From Burkholderiales bacterium (GTDB lineage Bacteria > Pseudomonadota > Gammaproteobacteria > Burkholderiales > Burkholderiaceae_C), in contig JAUVYR010000003.1 of assembly GCA_030602985.1 (NCBI GenBank), positions 1 to 60,375 of the forward strand: a DNA stretch of 60,375 nt. Direction: 5' to 3'. Of this stretch, positions 9,648 through 18,430 are shown piece by piece. A program made the translations under genes and the position numbers. The notes under the pieces were generated by a model that had not been told where the DNA came from, did no database searches, and saw nothing but the letters and a program-made list of their open reading frames with translations. Every line of letters begins with the position of its first letter. The first letter of the stretch is position 1.

Positions 9648-10091
9648 TCAACGAAGGACGTGTGTCACCCCACGATTGGCCAATGTATCCGCTCGTTCAT
9701 TGCCTGGATCGCCGGCATGCCCTTTGACCCATTGCCAGTCAATCGCATGCCCCCCTGACTGCACGAGTGCATCCAGTTCCTGCCAGAGTTCCGCATTTTT
9801 GACTGGTTGTTTGCTGGCTGTGCGCCAGCCCCGGGCTTTCCAGCCGGGCAACCATTCCGTGATGCCCTTACGGACATATTCACTATCCAGAAACAGCGTG
9901 ACGCGGCAGGGCCGCTTCAGTGCTCGCAGGGCTTCAATGACCGCCTGCAACTCCATGCGGTTGTTCGTGGTAGCAGGATGACCGCCAAACAGCTCTTTTT
10001 CGACCGCCCCGGATCGCAATAGCACTCCCCAACCGCCCGGGCCGGGATTGCCTTTGCAGGCACCGTCGGTATAAATGATGACGTGGTTCAC
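9648..10091 (-). CDS. rnhA: Ribonuclease HI
   Basis: A 147-residue enzyme cutting RNA in RNA-DNA hybrids, in primer removal and R-loop clearance. The four acidic catalytic residues are in place: [25 protein letters not shown] and NERADTLAN. The GTG start at 10091 gives the standard N-terminus and overlaps the stop of the upstream methyltransferase by four bases (GTGA). A longer open frame to 10346 is only read-through of that gene in another frame. This methyltransferase-rnhA pair is a familiar neighbourhood in proteobacteria. Confidence 0.96.
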   Translation of the reverse strand: MNHVIIYTDGACKGNPGPGGWGVLLRSGAVEKELFGGHPATTNNRMELQAVIEALRALKRPCRVTLFLDSEYVRKGITEWLPGWKARGWRTASKQPVKNAELWQELDALVQSGGHAIDWQWVKGHAGDPGNERADTLANRGVTHVLR

Positions 10092-10945
10092 AGGTGTGAT
10101 CGGGATGATGGCGCTTGACGACCATTCAAGGATGGCCGCTGGGTCACGGCAATCGGTGCCGACGCCGCCCGGCGAGGCTTCCATGCCGGACCAAGCAGGC
10201 GCATGCCTTTGACGCGTTTGACCGCCACAAGAAAATAGACAGACCCGAAAAATGGCCAGGAGCGGGAACCCAGACGATCCATCCAGGCCCAGCGCAGGAG
10301 CCACTTGTCGGATCGTACTGCGGGTCGATAGCAGCCATAGCGGCAAGATTCCACTTCAAAACTCAAGAGCTTGAGCCAGTCTTTCAAGCGCCAGGGGCCG
10401 ATGAAATCGCCCACTTCTGGCAGGAAACGTCTGGCCAATCGGGTTTCGCCCAGCCCCACCCGGTGCATGAGATGAGAACGGAATTGCCTCAAGCCCCAGA
10501 GGCTGACAGGATTGAGCCCACAGATCACCAGTCGGCCTTCAGGCACGAGCGCACGCTCCACCTCGCGTAAAACCGCGTGGGGATCGGCACTCAATTCAAG
10601 CGTGTGCGGCAAAACCACCAGGTCCAGACTGGACTCAGGAAATGGCAGTGCTGCCGCGTGATTGATCAGCGCCACACGACGCGTGGAGGCATCGTGCAGC
10701 GACTCTGGCACGGACAACCATCGGTGAGGCATCCGGTTGGCTCTGAGGGCATCCAGGTCGGGCAGGCCCAGCTGAAGGGCATTGAAACCGAAGCGATCAA
10801 CTACCGCTTGATCCAGCTGCGCCTGTTCCCAGGCCAGCATGTACTGACCGGGAGGCGTGTGAAACCAGGCCGCCAGCTCCTGCCCGAGTTCACGGGACAG
10901 GTCACTGTCCGTCTGGTCATCCGGTTCAGGAATCAACCGCTTCAT
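10088..10945 (-). CDS. Class I SAM-dependent methyltransferase (rnhA neighbour)
   Basis: A 285-residue methyltransferase-fold protein. The C-terminal half of the Rossmann fold is clear: [20 protein letters not shown] followed by [21 protein letters not shown] and [17 protein letters not shown], the usual motif II-III pattern. Its target is unknown. The N-terminal glycine loop is weak ([12 protein letters not shown]), as is common in this group, which resembles E. coli YafS and often sits between gloB and rnhA. Its start lies 20 bases inside the upstream NYN gene and its stop overlaps the rnhA start, implying a co-transcribed trio. Confidence 0.82.
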   Translation of the reverse strand: MKRLIPEPDDQTDSDLSRELGQELAAWFHTPPGQYMLAWEQAQLDQAVVDRFGFNALQLGLPDLDALRANRMPHRWLSVPESLHDASTRRVALINHAAALPFPESSLDLVVLPHTLELSADPHAVLREVERALVPEGRLVICGLNPVSLWGLRQFRSHLMHRVGLGETRLARRFLPEVGDFIGPWRLKDWLKLLSFEVESCRYGCYRPAVRSDKWLLRWAWMDRLGSRSWPFFGSVYFLVAVKRVKGMRLLGPAWKPRRAASAPIAVTQRPSLNGRQAPSSRSHL

Positions 10946-11864
10946 CCACCGCAGGTGCCTGCGACAGAACCACCGAACGGATCATCTCCCGCATAGCCTT
11001 CTTTTCTGGAAAGCTCAAGGTTCGCGCCAGTTCGCGGCGCACCTGTAACAGGAGATGACGGTCGGTTTCGGGAGGAACACCCTGGCTGTTCTGCATTTCC
11101 TCGTACAGGTCCAGCTTGGCGTGCGGGGTTTCGTCGCGCCACCAGTCTTCGATCACTTTCTGCACGTGGGCGCGCCATTCATCAGAGGGCGACTGGTTCG
11201 AGTAAGCGTCAAGTTCAGGACCGAGCTCCTGATCCCGACTGTTTGGCTCAGTCACGTAGACGGGGAAGTAGCTGCTGCCCGCCGTCGTCAGGGCCTGCCA
11301 GGCGGGTTCCTGAAGGGCTACACGCCGGTCGGCCTGCATCAGCAAACGGGCCCAGCTGGGGTCATCGGACATCAACTTGCTGAAGTCCTGGGAAGACTCG
11401 TCCGTCACCATGACCACCTTGAGTCCCCGCCATTGCGCCTCATCAATATAAGGAATCAGGCGCTCGTCATCGCTGGCAACCAAGACGGTCTGGTAGCCGC
11501 CTCTGGCAGCCAGTTGGGTGAGCTCCAGGCCCAGAGCACGAACCAGCCCCAAGCCGCCATCTGTTGCGTGGGCGGGCACCATACGCAGGACCACATCATC
11601 CAGGAGGTCGGTGGGTTGGTGGTCGGTGAACAGATACAAGCGGGCAAGACCTGCCTCCATACCGGCCAGACGGGCCAAGCCGCCGAAAACCGAAAGCAAG
11701 GCTGGGCGCTGCAAAGGGCCTGCAGGCGTCGGCGTTTGCTGGCTGAGCAGCCAGCTCAGATAACGCTCGTCGACCAGGGCGATCGACTGACCGGATGGGC
11801 CGTAGGATGAGGACTGACCAAACCGGGACGACGTCCGTTTAGACAGATGAAACTTGGTCTTCAT
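10926..11864 (-). CDS. NYN (PIN-like) domain protein, possible ribonuclease
   Basis: About 312 residues from the ATG at 11864. The N-terminal part looks like a NYN/LabA-type PIN fold: IALVDERYLSWLL at the start, then ARLYLFTDHQ, LGLELTQLAARGGYQTVLVAS and ASDDERLIPYIDEAQWRGLK with the conserved acidic residues, then VVMVTDESS. Such domains are usually metal-dependent ribonucleases; the substrate here is unknown. The C-terminal half is charged and helical with no recognised domain. The open frame extends to 11951, but the extra residues resemble translated intergenic DNA. It lies upstream of the methyltransferase and rnhA, with 20 bases of overlap. Confidence 0.7.
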   Translation of the reverse strand: MKTKFHLSKRTSSRFGQSSSYGPSGQSIALVDERYLSWLLSQQTPTPAGPLQRPALLSVFGGLARLAGMEAGLARLYLFTDHQPTDLLDDVVLRMVPAHATDGGLGLVRALGLELTQLAARGGYQTVLVASDDERLIPYIDEAQWRGLKVVMVTDESSQDFSKLMSDDPSWARLLMQADRRVALQEPAWQALTTAGSSYFPVYVTEPNSRDQELGPELDAYSNQSPSDEWRAHVQKVIEDWWRDETPHAKLDLYEEMQNSQGVPPETDRHLLLQVRRELARTLSFPEKKAMREMIRSVVLSQAPAVDEAVDS

Positions 11865-11971
11865 AAATAAATATCCAGAAAATAAACGGCACTGAACAAA
11901 AAAACGATGGCCGATGAATGAGGCGCAGGATTTTGGCACGATTTCCGCCAAATGGTTCCGCCGTCTTTGCT

Positions 11972-12898
11972 ATGCTGTTGGCGGTGAACTTTGCCCAACT
12001 GCTATTTCCTGATTTCTCCCTGATTCTGTGCGGCTATCTGCTATGCCGCTTCACGGCACTCAACCGCAAGGTATGGGAGCCGATCGAGAGTCTGGTTTAT
12101 TTTTTCCTTTTCCCGGTTCTGCTGTTTCACTCGATCGTTCGCACGCCGCTGGAGTGGCAGTCGGCCACGCACATGATGGGTGCAGGCCTGACCCTGGGTG
12201 TGGTGGGCATTGCCCTGGCCTATTCCTTGCCCAAATGGCCCTTGCTGGGCCGACATGTCGATTCCCGCCTGCATGCCGCCAGCGCGCAGATTGGTTTTCG
12301 CTTCAACTCCTTCATCGTGCTGGCGCTGGTGGACCGTGTCGCTGGGCCGCAAGGCATGCCTCTGGTAGCGGTGCTGATTGGCGTATGCGTGCCTTTGTTC
12401 AATGTGGGAGCGGTTTACCCGATGGCCAGACACGGACAACAAGGTTTTCTGCGTGAACTGGTTCGCAATCCACTCATCATTGCCACAGTGAGTGGATTGC
12501 TGTTCAACATCGCGGGACTGTCGATACCTGACTGGTTGCAACCGACAACCCACCGTATTGGCCAGGCATCGCTGGCGCTGGGCCTGATGGCCGCGGGCGC
12601 CGGTATGCAACTGGGCAGCATGGTGCAAGCCAAGTCACTCGCAGTCGCGGTATTGAGTCTGAAACACCTGGGCTTGCCTGTTCTGGCGCTGGGCGTGGCG
12701 ATTGCCTGGCAGCTCGACCCGACACAAACCCTGGTGCTGCTGATGTTTTCAGCCGTACCCACCGCGTCGAGCTGCTATGTGCTGGCGGCTCGCATGGGAT
12801 ACGACGGCCCTTATGTCGCGGGTCTGGTGACCTTATCCACCGCCCTGGGCGTCCTCAGTCTGCCCTTGGCGCTGGGGGTGCTGTTGCCGTTGCGGTGA
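11972..12898 (+). CDS. AEC-family (auxin efflux carrier type) transporter
   Basis: About 308 residues, almost all hydrophobic, with roughly ten membrane spans. The internal pattern matches bacterial AEC permeases: LILCGYLLCRF, VYFFLFPVLLFHSI, a middle PLFNVGAVYPMAR and a C-terminal half with LPVLALGVAIAWQL and SAVPTASSCYVLAARMGYD. The family exports small organic anions or similar solutes; the substrate is unknown. I chose ATG 11972 because it starts just before the first span; the frame is open from 11918. It diverges from the NYN gene. Its last 44 bases overlap the end of the convergent lipoprotein gene. Confidence 0.88.
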   Translation: MLLAVNFAQLLFPDFSLILCGYLLCRFTALNRKVWEPIESLVYFFLFPVLLFHSIVRTPLEWQSATHMMGAGLTLGVVGIALAYSLPKWPLLGRHVDSRLHAASAQIGFRFNSFIVLALVDRVAGPQGMPLVAVLIGVCVPLFNVGAVYPMARHGQQGFLRELVRNPLIIATVSGLLFNIAGLSIPDWLQPTTHRIGQASLALGLMAAGAGMQLGSMVQAKSLAVAVLSLKHLGLPVLALGVAIAWQLDPTQTLVLLMFSAVPTASSCYVLAARMGYDGPYVAGLVTLSTALGVLSLPLALGVLLPLR

Positions 12899-13562
12899 GC
12901 AAATCCAGCCGACGCTGAGCACGCTGAGACAGGTCATCTTGCCCTTGCGCTTGCGCCTGCTGCACCTGCAAAGCCAACCAGGCAGCCAGCGGGCGCCGCC
13001 AACCCATCTCTGCAGCTGTTTCCACCGCCACGGACACACCATCCAGATCCAGCATGCCTGCGCGAAGCAATGCGCTGGCCGCCACCAGACGGCTGAGAGG
13101 GTCAGGCATCTGGGTCAAGGCGGCTGGCACAGACGGGGGCGAGTCTGTCAGCATGAGCCGTGCCATGGGCTGATGAGCGGCAGGCAACACGGCGATGTCA
13201 TCAGGACGGGGCACACCAGCAAGGTAGCGACCGTACGCCTGATCGACCAGGGCGGCCTCCCCTTCCAGCGCCCGCCAGAGAGCGCAACCGTCCAGGGCCA
13301 GTGACGCCTGCTGAACCGCACACTGCACCAGACCCACTCGAGCCATGCGGGCCGGGTCAGCGGTTCGACGCGTTTCTTCAACGGCACGGCGCCATTCGAC
13401 ATCAGCCACGCGAGACAGGCCCAGCAAATCGGCCTGCGTGGCCTTTTCGACCGATTGCCTGGCGTTGAGCTGCCAGTCGGGCACGGGCGGCGCGCTGCTG
13501 CAGGCACTCAGACCCAGACACATAGCCAGCACACCACAGCGGACAAGAAGAGATGTGTTCAT
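12855..13562 (-). CDS. Putative outer-membrane lipoprotein, last gene of the MCE transport set
   Basis: About 235 residues beginning MNTSLLVRCGVLAMCLGLSAC, a clear lipoprotein signal with lipobox LSAC followed by Ser-Ser, suggesting outer-membrane sorting. The rest is Ala/Leu-rich and helical with cysteine pairs (LVQCAV, LDGCALW) and no domain I recognise. It does not look like the PqiC/DUF330 auxiliary lipoprotein usual beside MCE transporters. The ATG overlaps the MlaD-like stop by four bases (ATGA), so it is translationally coupled and likely works with that system. Its 3' end overlaps the AEC transporter gene. Confidence 0.75.
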   Translation of the reverse strand: MNTSLLVRCGVLAMCLGLSACSSAPPVPDWQLNARQSVEKATQADLLGLSRVADVEWRRAVEETRRTADPARMARVGLVQCAVQQASLALDGCALWRALEGEAALVDQAYGRYLAGVPRPDDIAVLPAAHQPMARLMLTDSPPSVPAALTQMPDPLSRLVAASALLRAGMLDLDGVSVAVETAAEMGWRRPLAAWLALQVQQAQAQGQDDLSQRAQRRLDLLTATATAPPAPRAD

Positions 13563-14551
13563 GGCAGGCGAATCTCCGCATCGCGGGCAAATGGCCATCG
13601 GCGCTGGATGTCATTGACCAGTTGCTCCACCTGACGCAAGCTGGACTCCACTTCGGCACGCAGCGCGTCCAGATCGACCGTGGCTGTGCGCGTGTTTTCG
13701 GCAATCCCCAATGCCTCCACCAGAACCGCATCCACCTTTTGCAAGCTCTGCCGTGCGTCCGCCAGAAGACCCTGAACCTCGCGAACAGATGCCTGGGTAT
13801 CGGTCATGAGTCCGTCATCACCAAACAGGCGGCGATCGGCATTGCCCACAATGGACTCCGTTCGGCTGGCGACAGACTCCAGGCGCAACACCAGTGCGCG
13901 GGCCTCATCAAACACACCCAACAAGCGATCCCGGTCAGCGGTGTTGCCCATCAGCAGGCCGAGAGCACCTTGCGGCCCATTGAGGGTCTCCATCGCGATC
14001 TGAAGCTGGCGCAGGCTGGCGTTGAGCGGCGACTGGCTGGAGGTCATCTGGTTCAGGTGATCCAGCAAATCCCGGATGCTGCTGACCAGTCGGGGGATAT
14101 CGGCCAGAGCGTCCCCTTTGAGGACTACACGCTCGGCGCCGTCCGGCAATGGTGGAGCGTCCATCAGGCCAGTGAATGCACGGATGCGGGTGGCCCCCAC
14201 CAGACTGCGCTCAATGGTGAACACGCTGGTTTCGCGCAGCCAGTGCGCATCCTTTTCAGGAACATCCAGCAGGATGCGAGCAGTGCCATCCGCACCCAGT
14301 TCGATGCGGCGCACCCGCCCGATGGGAAAACCCGAAAACGTCATATCCATGCCGACGGAGACGCCTTCAGAATCATCCGCGATCAGCACCAGCCGCTGAG
14401 TGGGCTCAAACAGACCGCGGGCGTACAGCAGATAAGCCGCTGATGCCACGATCATGGCCAGCATGGTCAGCAGCAACAAGGCGGCCTTGAACTCGACGTT
14501 CGCCACCCTGGCTTGCTCGATGGTCTGATCGACCGATGTGTCTTGGGTCAT
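13559..14551 (-). CDS. MlaD-family (MCE domain) substrate-binding protein
   Basis: A 330-residue protein with one N-terminal membrane anchor (ALLLLTMLAMIVASAAYLLY), an MCE domain at about residues 50-120 (LVLIADDSEGVSVGMDMTFS, then FPIGRVRRIELGADGTARI), and a long helical C-terminal region rich in Gln, Arg and Leu that may form a coiled-coil tunnel. MCE proteins bind and shuttle lipids between inner and outer membrane. The permease stop lies four bases upstream and the lipoprotein start overlaps its stop, so the three form one unit. Confidence 0.9.
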   Translation of the reverse strand: MTQDTSVDQTIEQARVANVEFKAALLLLTMLAMIVASAAYLLYARGLFEPTQRLVLIADDSEGVSVGMDMTFSGFPIGRVRRIELGADGTARILLDVPEKDAHWLRETSVFTIERSLVGATRIRAFTGLMDAPPLPDGAERVVLKGDALADIPRLVSSIRDLLDHLNQMTSSQSPLNASLRQLQIAMETLNGPQGALGLLMGNTADRDRLLGVFDEARALVLRLESVASRTESIVGNADRRLFGDDGLMTDTQASVREVQGLLADARQSLQKVDAVLVEALGIAENTRTATVDLDALRAEVESSLRQVEQLVNDIQRRWPFARDAEIRLP

Positions 14552-14555
14552 GCGT

Positions 14556-15359
14556 TCAATAGTAGTTGCCCATGAGGGACACGAGCTGGATCATCAGCAG
14601 TGACAGGAACATTCGAACCAGCGCCTGTAATTCTGCCGTGGCGACTCGCGACGGGGTGGGCGCTTCATACAAACTGGAAGCCAAAGGAATGAGCGCCACA
14701 GTGAGCGCAAAGAAGAACGTCTTGAAGACGAAGATCAGGGTAACGACCGGGTTGAAAACCTGACCGACCATGCGGGTGTAGGTAGGCAGCCCCCAGGGGT
14801 TGAAGCCGTAGATGTTGATGTAGGCCAGCACGACCGACACCACACAGCTCAGCACCGCCAGCATGAACACGGAGAACATACCCGCCAGTGCGCGTGGCAG
14901 CACCATTTCATGCAGCACGTCGCGGCCTTGGGCAGCCATGTTGTCAAACTCACCACTCAGTCGCAAGCGCCGCAGTTCAGCCCCTTGCGGCAGCGTGATG
15001 CGCAGCGCCACAAACAAGGCCGCCCCCAGCGGAATCAGCTCCAGGACCAGGACACGAACCACCATTTCGACCGCGTACTGTGACAGTCCATAACTCATGG
15101 CGGTCACCACCACGATGCGTATCAGCACCAGCCCCAGCAAGGCACTGAGCAAGGTGAATCCCAGGAGCAAGGGGGCAGTGGCCAGGTACAGGTGCCGAGC
15201 CAGTGCAGGCCAGCGATCGCGCCTGTAACTGGACGGCGAAACCGCCAGCACCAGAATCACGGCACCGAGATGGATGATCTGCCACCAGTTGATGAGCCAA
15301 CGCACGCCCGATCGACCCCAATCGGCCAGCGCGCGTTGAACATCGATCAAGTCTTTCAT
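14556..15359 (-). CDS. MlaE-family ABC transporter permease
   Basis: About 267 residues with five to six membrane spans and the MlaE signature region, including LVLIRIVVVTAMSYGLSQYA, VLVLELIPLGAALFVALRI and FKTFFFALTVALIPL. It should be the inner-membrane permease of a lipid transport complex with the downstream MlaD-like protein. The start is ambiguous: ATG codons at 15368, 15365 and 15359 are all in frame just past the queG stop. No ATP-binding protein (MlaF) is encoded on either side, which is unusual for this family. Confidence 0.9.
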   Translation of the reverse strand: MKDLIDVQRALADWGRSGVRWLINWWQIIHLGAVILVLAVSPSSYRRDRWPALARHLYLATAPLLLGFTLLSALLGLVLIRIVVVTAMSYGLSQYAVEMVVRVLVLELIPLGAALFVALRITLPQGAELRRLRLSGEFDNMAAQGRDVLHEMVLPRALAGMFSVFMLAVLSCVVSVVLAYINIYGFNPWGLPTYTRMVGQVFNPVVTLIFVFKTFFFALTVALIPLASSLYEAPTPSRVATAELQALVRMFLSLLMIQLVSLMGNYY

Positions 15360-15369
15360 GATCATCATC

Positions 15370-16482
15370 TTAATGGTCTTGCGCCAACGCCCATTGCACG
15401 TGTTCACGCACCAGATCGCTCGGGTGGATGAGGCGTTCTTGCAGGCTCTGTCGAATGGCCTGGGCTTCTGAGGCGTGCAAGGGGTGTGCAAGCGCATTGC
15501 CCAGGGCCACCGCCACGTTGCGCAGCCATCGCTCGTGCCCGATCCGGCGTATCGCTGATCCCTCTGTCAGGCGCAGAAAGTCCTCTTCCGAGGTCTTCAT
15601 GGCCTGAATCAGGGAGACCCAGGACATGGCCTCTCTGGCATCGAAGTCTGGGACTGTACTGGTCTGCGCATACTTGTTCCAGGGACAAGCCAGCTGGCAG
15701 TCGTCACAGCCGTAAATGCGATTGCCGATCAAGGGGCGCAAGTCTTCGGGAATCGGGCCCGCGTGCTCGATGGTCAGGTAGGAGATGCACCGTCGGGCGT
15801 CCAGCCGGTAGGGCGCGACAATGGCCCCCGTCGGGCAGGCCGTGATGCAGGCCTGACATTGTCCGCAATGGACACTCACGGGGGCAGTGACTGGCAAGGC
15901 AAGATTCACGAAAATCTCGCCCAGAAAAAACATGGACCCTCCCTGGCGGTTCAGTGCCAGCGTGTGCTTGCCGCGCCAACCCAGACCGCTGCGCGTCGCC
16001 AACTCAACCTCCAGCACCGGCGCGGAATCCGTGAACACCCGATACGCAAACGGCTCCTGGAACGACGACGGGGCAGGCGCCTGCTCAAGGACCTGCCGCA
16101 TCTGGTCGGCCAGCTTCTGCAGGCGCTGGCGCAGCACCTTGTGATAGTCACGCCCTCTGGCGTAGGCCGATACCGTCCCCTCGGTCGGTCGCTCCAGGCG
16201 CGACCACTCGACGGCCTGCCAGCCTGCAGGGGTGTCGCGGGGCAGGTAGTCCATGCGGGCGGTGATCACGCTGACCGTGCCGGGCACCAGTTCAGCAGGC
16301 CGGGCGCGCTTGAGGCCATGGGCAGCCATGTAATGCATGTCACCATGGAAACCTTGGGACAACCACTCCAGCAGGCCAGGCTCAGCCGACGACAGATCAA
16401 TCGATGCCACCCCGATCTGGGAAAATCCCAGATCACTCGCCCAGGCGCGAATCTGCGTGACAAAGCGGGTAGGATCGAGCAT
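15370..16482 (-). CDS. queG: Epoxyqueuosine reductase QueG
   Basis: A 370-residue cobalamin-dependent iron-sulfur enzyme for the last step of queuosine synthesis at the tRNA wobble position. The two 4Fe-4S clusters are marked by CGQCQACITACPTGAI and GCDDCQLACPWNKYA, separated by the family's usual spacing. The N-terminal region (YLPRDTPAG, YARGRDYHKVLRQRLQKLAD) matches the family. It starts 23 bases from the divergent tsaE start, so the promoters must overlap the coding ends. The permease gene follows at once, making queG the possible first gene of the lipid-transport unit. Confidence 0.96.
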   Translation of the reverse strand: MLDPTRFVTQIRAWASDLGFSQIGVASIDLSSAEPGLLEWLSQGFHGDMHYMAAHGLKRARPAELVPGTVSVITARMDYLPRDTPAGWQAVEWSRLERPTEGTVSAYARGRDYHKVLRQRLQKLADQMRQVLEQAPAPSSFQEPFAYRVFTDSAPVLEVELATRSGLGWRGKHTLALNRQGGSMFFLGEIFVNLALPVTAPVSVHCGQCQACITACPTGAIVAPYRLDARRCISYLTIEHAGPIPEDLRPLIGNRIYGCDDCQLACPWNKYAQTSTVPDFDAREAMSWVSLIQAMKTSEEDFLRLTEGSAIRRIGHERWLRNVAVALGNALAHPLHASEAQAIRQSLQERLIHPSDLVREHVQWALAQDH

Positions 16483-16505
16483 ATGAGAGCAGATTGTAGG
16501 TACGG

Positions 16506-17012
16506 ATGACCCGAATCACGCCCCTGAAGGAAGTATTGATCATTGCGGAAAATGAGACCCGAACGGCCGAACTGACGCAGCGGCTGGCCGGTTCTTCTGC
16601 CCTGACTGATGCCATCATCTGGCTACAAGGCGATCTGGGTGCAGGCAAGACCACATGGGTTCGACACCTACTGCGTGCCCTGGGTGTGCAGGGGCGCATC
16701 AAAAGCCCCACCTATGCAATTGTTGAGCCGCATCTCGCCCCGCCCTCTACCGCCTGGGCTCAGGGCTTGGCCATCAGCCACTTCGACTTTTACCGATTCA
16801 ACGATCCCCGTGAATGGGAAGACGCCGGCTTTCGCGAACTTTTCGCGGCGCCCGGCCTCAAGTTGGTGGAGTGGCCCGAGAAAGCGGTCGATTGCCTGCC
16901 TCCACCTGATCTGCATGTTGCGCTAGAAGCCCGCCCTGATGAACACCGTTTGTGCCAATTCCAGGCGCTCAGCCCCACCGGGCTGGAACTGTTGAGCGCC
17001 CTGACTGCATGA
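16506..17012 (+). CDS. tsaE: tRNA threonylcarbamoyladenosine ATPase subunit TsaE
   Basis: A 168-residue P-loop protein needed for t6A formation at tRNA position 37, working with TsaB and TsaD. Walker A is GDLGAGKTT at about residues 42-50, followed by KSPTYAIVEPH, HFDFYRF and LVEWPEKA, all typical. It is the first gene of a tsaE-amiC-mutL operon; its stop overlaps the amiC start (ATGA). Confidence 0.95.
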   Translation: MTRITPLKEVLIIAENETRTAELTQRLAGSSALTDAIIWLQGDLGAGKTTWVRHLLRALGVQGRIKSPTYAIVEPHLAPPSTAWAQGLAISHFDFYRFNDPREWEDAGFRELFAAPGLKLVEWPEKAVDCLPPPDLHVALEARPDEHRLCQFQALSPTGLELLSALTA

Positions 17013-18427
17013 AGCGTCGTACCGCTGTCCGTTTTCTGAGTTTGGCTGGCACCGGGGGATTGTCATTCGGTATCCATACCCAGGCGGGTGCCGCAGCGAT
17101 CGTGGCCGTTCGCATGTGGCCAGCCCCGGACTACACGCGCATCACCATCGAATCCGACACCGCGCTGCAAGCCACGCCCTTCTTCGTGGCCGACCCTCCC
17201 AGGCTGGCGGTGGACATCGAAGGCATCCAGCTGTCCACGGCGCTCCGCGATCTGGTCGGCCATGTCAGCCCCGAGGACCCGAACGTTGCAGGTATTCGGG
17301 TGGCACAAAACGCACCGAATGTGGTGCGTATCGTGATCGACCTGAAACGGCCCATCACGCCGCAGGTCTTTCAGCTCACACCGGTTGCCGCCTATCAGCA
17401 CCGGCTGGTGCTGGACCTGTATCCGACAGTGCCACGTGACCCACTGGAGGAACTCATTGCCCAGCGCCTGCGTGAACTGGATCAAGCACAGGCCGCCCTG
17501 GCTGCCGACGACCCGCTGGGCGCTTTGATCGCGCAATTGCCCCCAACCCAGGATCAAACCCCACGGCCACCACCGGACCACCCGCCTCCACCCCCGGGAC
17601 CGATCGCGACCGATCCGGCGGCCCCACGGCCAGCAGCCCCCGAGACTCGGCCGGGTTTTGCGGCCAAGCAGCGCCCTGACAGCCCAACGACAGGCGGGCG
17701 TTCGGATCGCCTGATCGTGGTGGCGGTGGATGCGGGTCATGGCGGGGAAGATCCGGGAGCCATCGGACCAGGAGGCACCCGTGAAAAGGATGTGGTCCTT
17801 GCCATCGCCCGTAAACTGCGCGACCGCATCAATCGCACTCAGGTCAATGGGCACACCATGCGCGCCTTCATGGTCCGTGACGGTGATTACTTTCTACCGC
17901 TGCATGTACGCGTCCAGAAGGCCAGACGGGTGGAAGCCGACCTGTTTGTGAGCATTCATGCCGATGCGTTTTACACGCCACGTCCACGCGGCGCTAGTGT
18001 CTACGCATTGAGCCAACGGGGCGCCACCAGTGCGGCGGCTCAATGGATCGCTGATCGTGAGAACGCCGCAGATCTGGTGGGCGGCGTGAACGTACGCGCT
18101 CGGGATGCGGAGTTGCAACGCACGTTGCTCGATATGAGCACCACTGCACAGATCAACGACAGCCTGCGTCTGGCGCAATTCATGTTGCAGGAGCTGGGCC
18201 GGATCGGTCCCTTGCACAAACCGCAGGTCGAGCAAGCCGGTTTTGCGGTGTTGCGGGCACCCGATATTCCCAGCATCCTGGTGGAGACGGCGTTCATCAG
18301 CAACCCGGAGGAAGAACGTCGCCTGCGCGATCCTCGCTTCCAGAACCAAATGGCTGACGCTATCTTGCGCGGTATCGTGGCTTATTTCTCGCAGAACCCT
18401 CCATTGGCACGCAACCGTCAGGTTTGA
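17009..18427 (+). CDS. amiC: N-acetylmuramoyl-L-alanine amidase (AmiC type)
   Basis: About 472 residues. An N-terminal export signal with a double arginine (MKRRTAVRFLSLAGTGG) may be a Tat signal, as in E. coli AmiC. An AMIN domain follows (residues about 30-140), then a low-complexity proline-rich linker, then an Amidase_3 zinc domain from about residue 240 with DAGHGGEDPGA, the acidic REKDVVLAIA, SIHADAF and VETAFISNPEEE. The enzyme cleaves the bond between MurNAc and the peptide to split daughter cells. It is coupled to tsaE by a four-base overlap and is followed at once by mutL. Confidence 0.95.
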   Translation: MKRRTAVRFLSLAGTGGLSFGIHTQAGAAAIVAVRMWPAPDYTRITIESDTALQATPFFVADPPRLAVDIEGIQLSTALRDLVGHVSPEDPNVAGIRVAQNAPNVVRIVIDLKRPITPQVFQLTPVAAYQHRLVLDLYPTVPRDPLEELIAQRLRELDQAQAALAADDPLGALIAQLPPTQDQTPRPPPDHPPPPPGPIATDPAAPRPAAPETRPGFAAKQRPDSPTTGGRSDRLIVVAVDAGHGGEDPGAIGPGGTREKDVVLAIARKLRDRINRTQVNGHTMRAFMVRDGDYFLPLHVRVQKARRVEADLFVSIHADAFYTPRPRGASVYALSQRGATSAAAQWIADRENAADLVGGVNVRARDAELQRTLLDMSTTAQINDSLRLAQFMLQELGRIGPLHKPQVEQAGFAVLRAPDIPSILVETAFISNPEEERRLRDPRFQNQMADAILRGIVAYFSQNPPLARNRQV

Positions 18428-18430
18428 TGG

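Noticed and set aside
17560-17650. Proline-rich stretch in amiC as a possible repeat element
   Set aside because: It is an ordinary low-complexity linker between the AMIN and amidase domains of this protein family.
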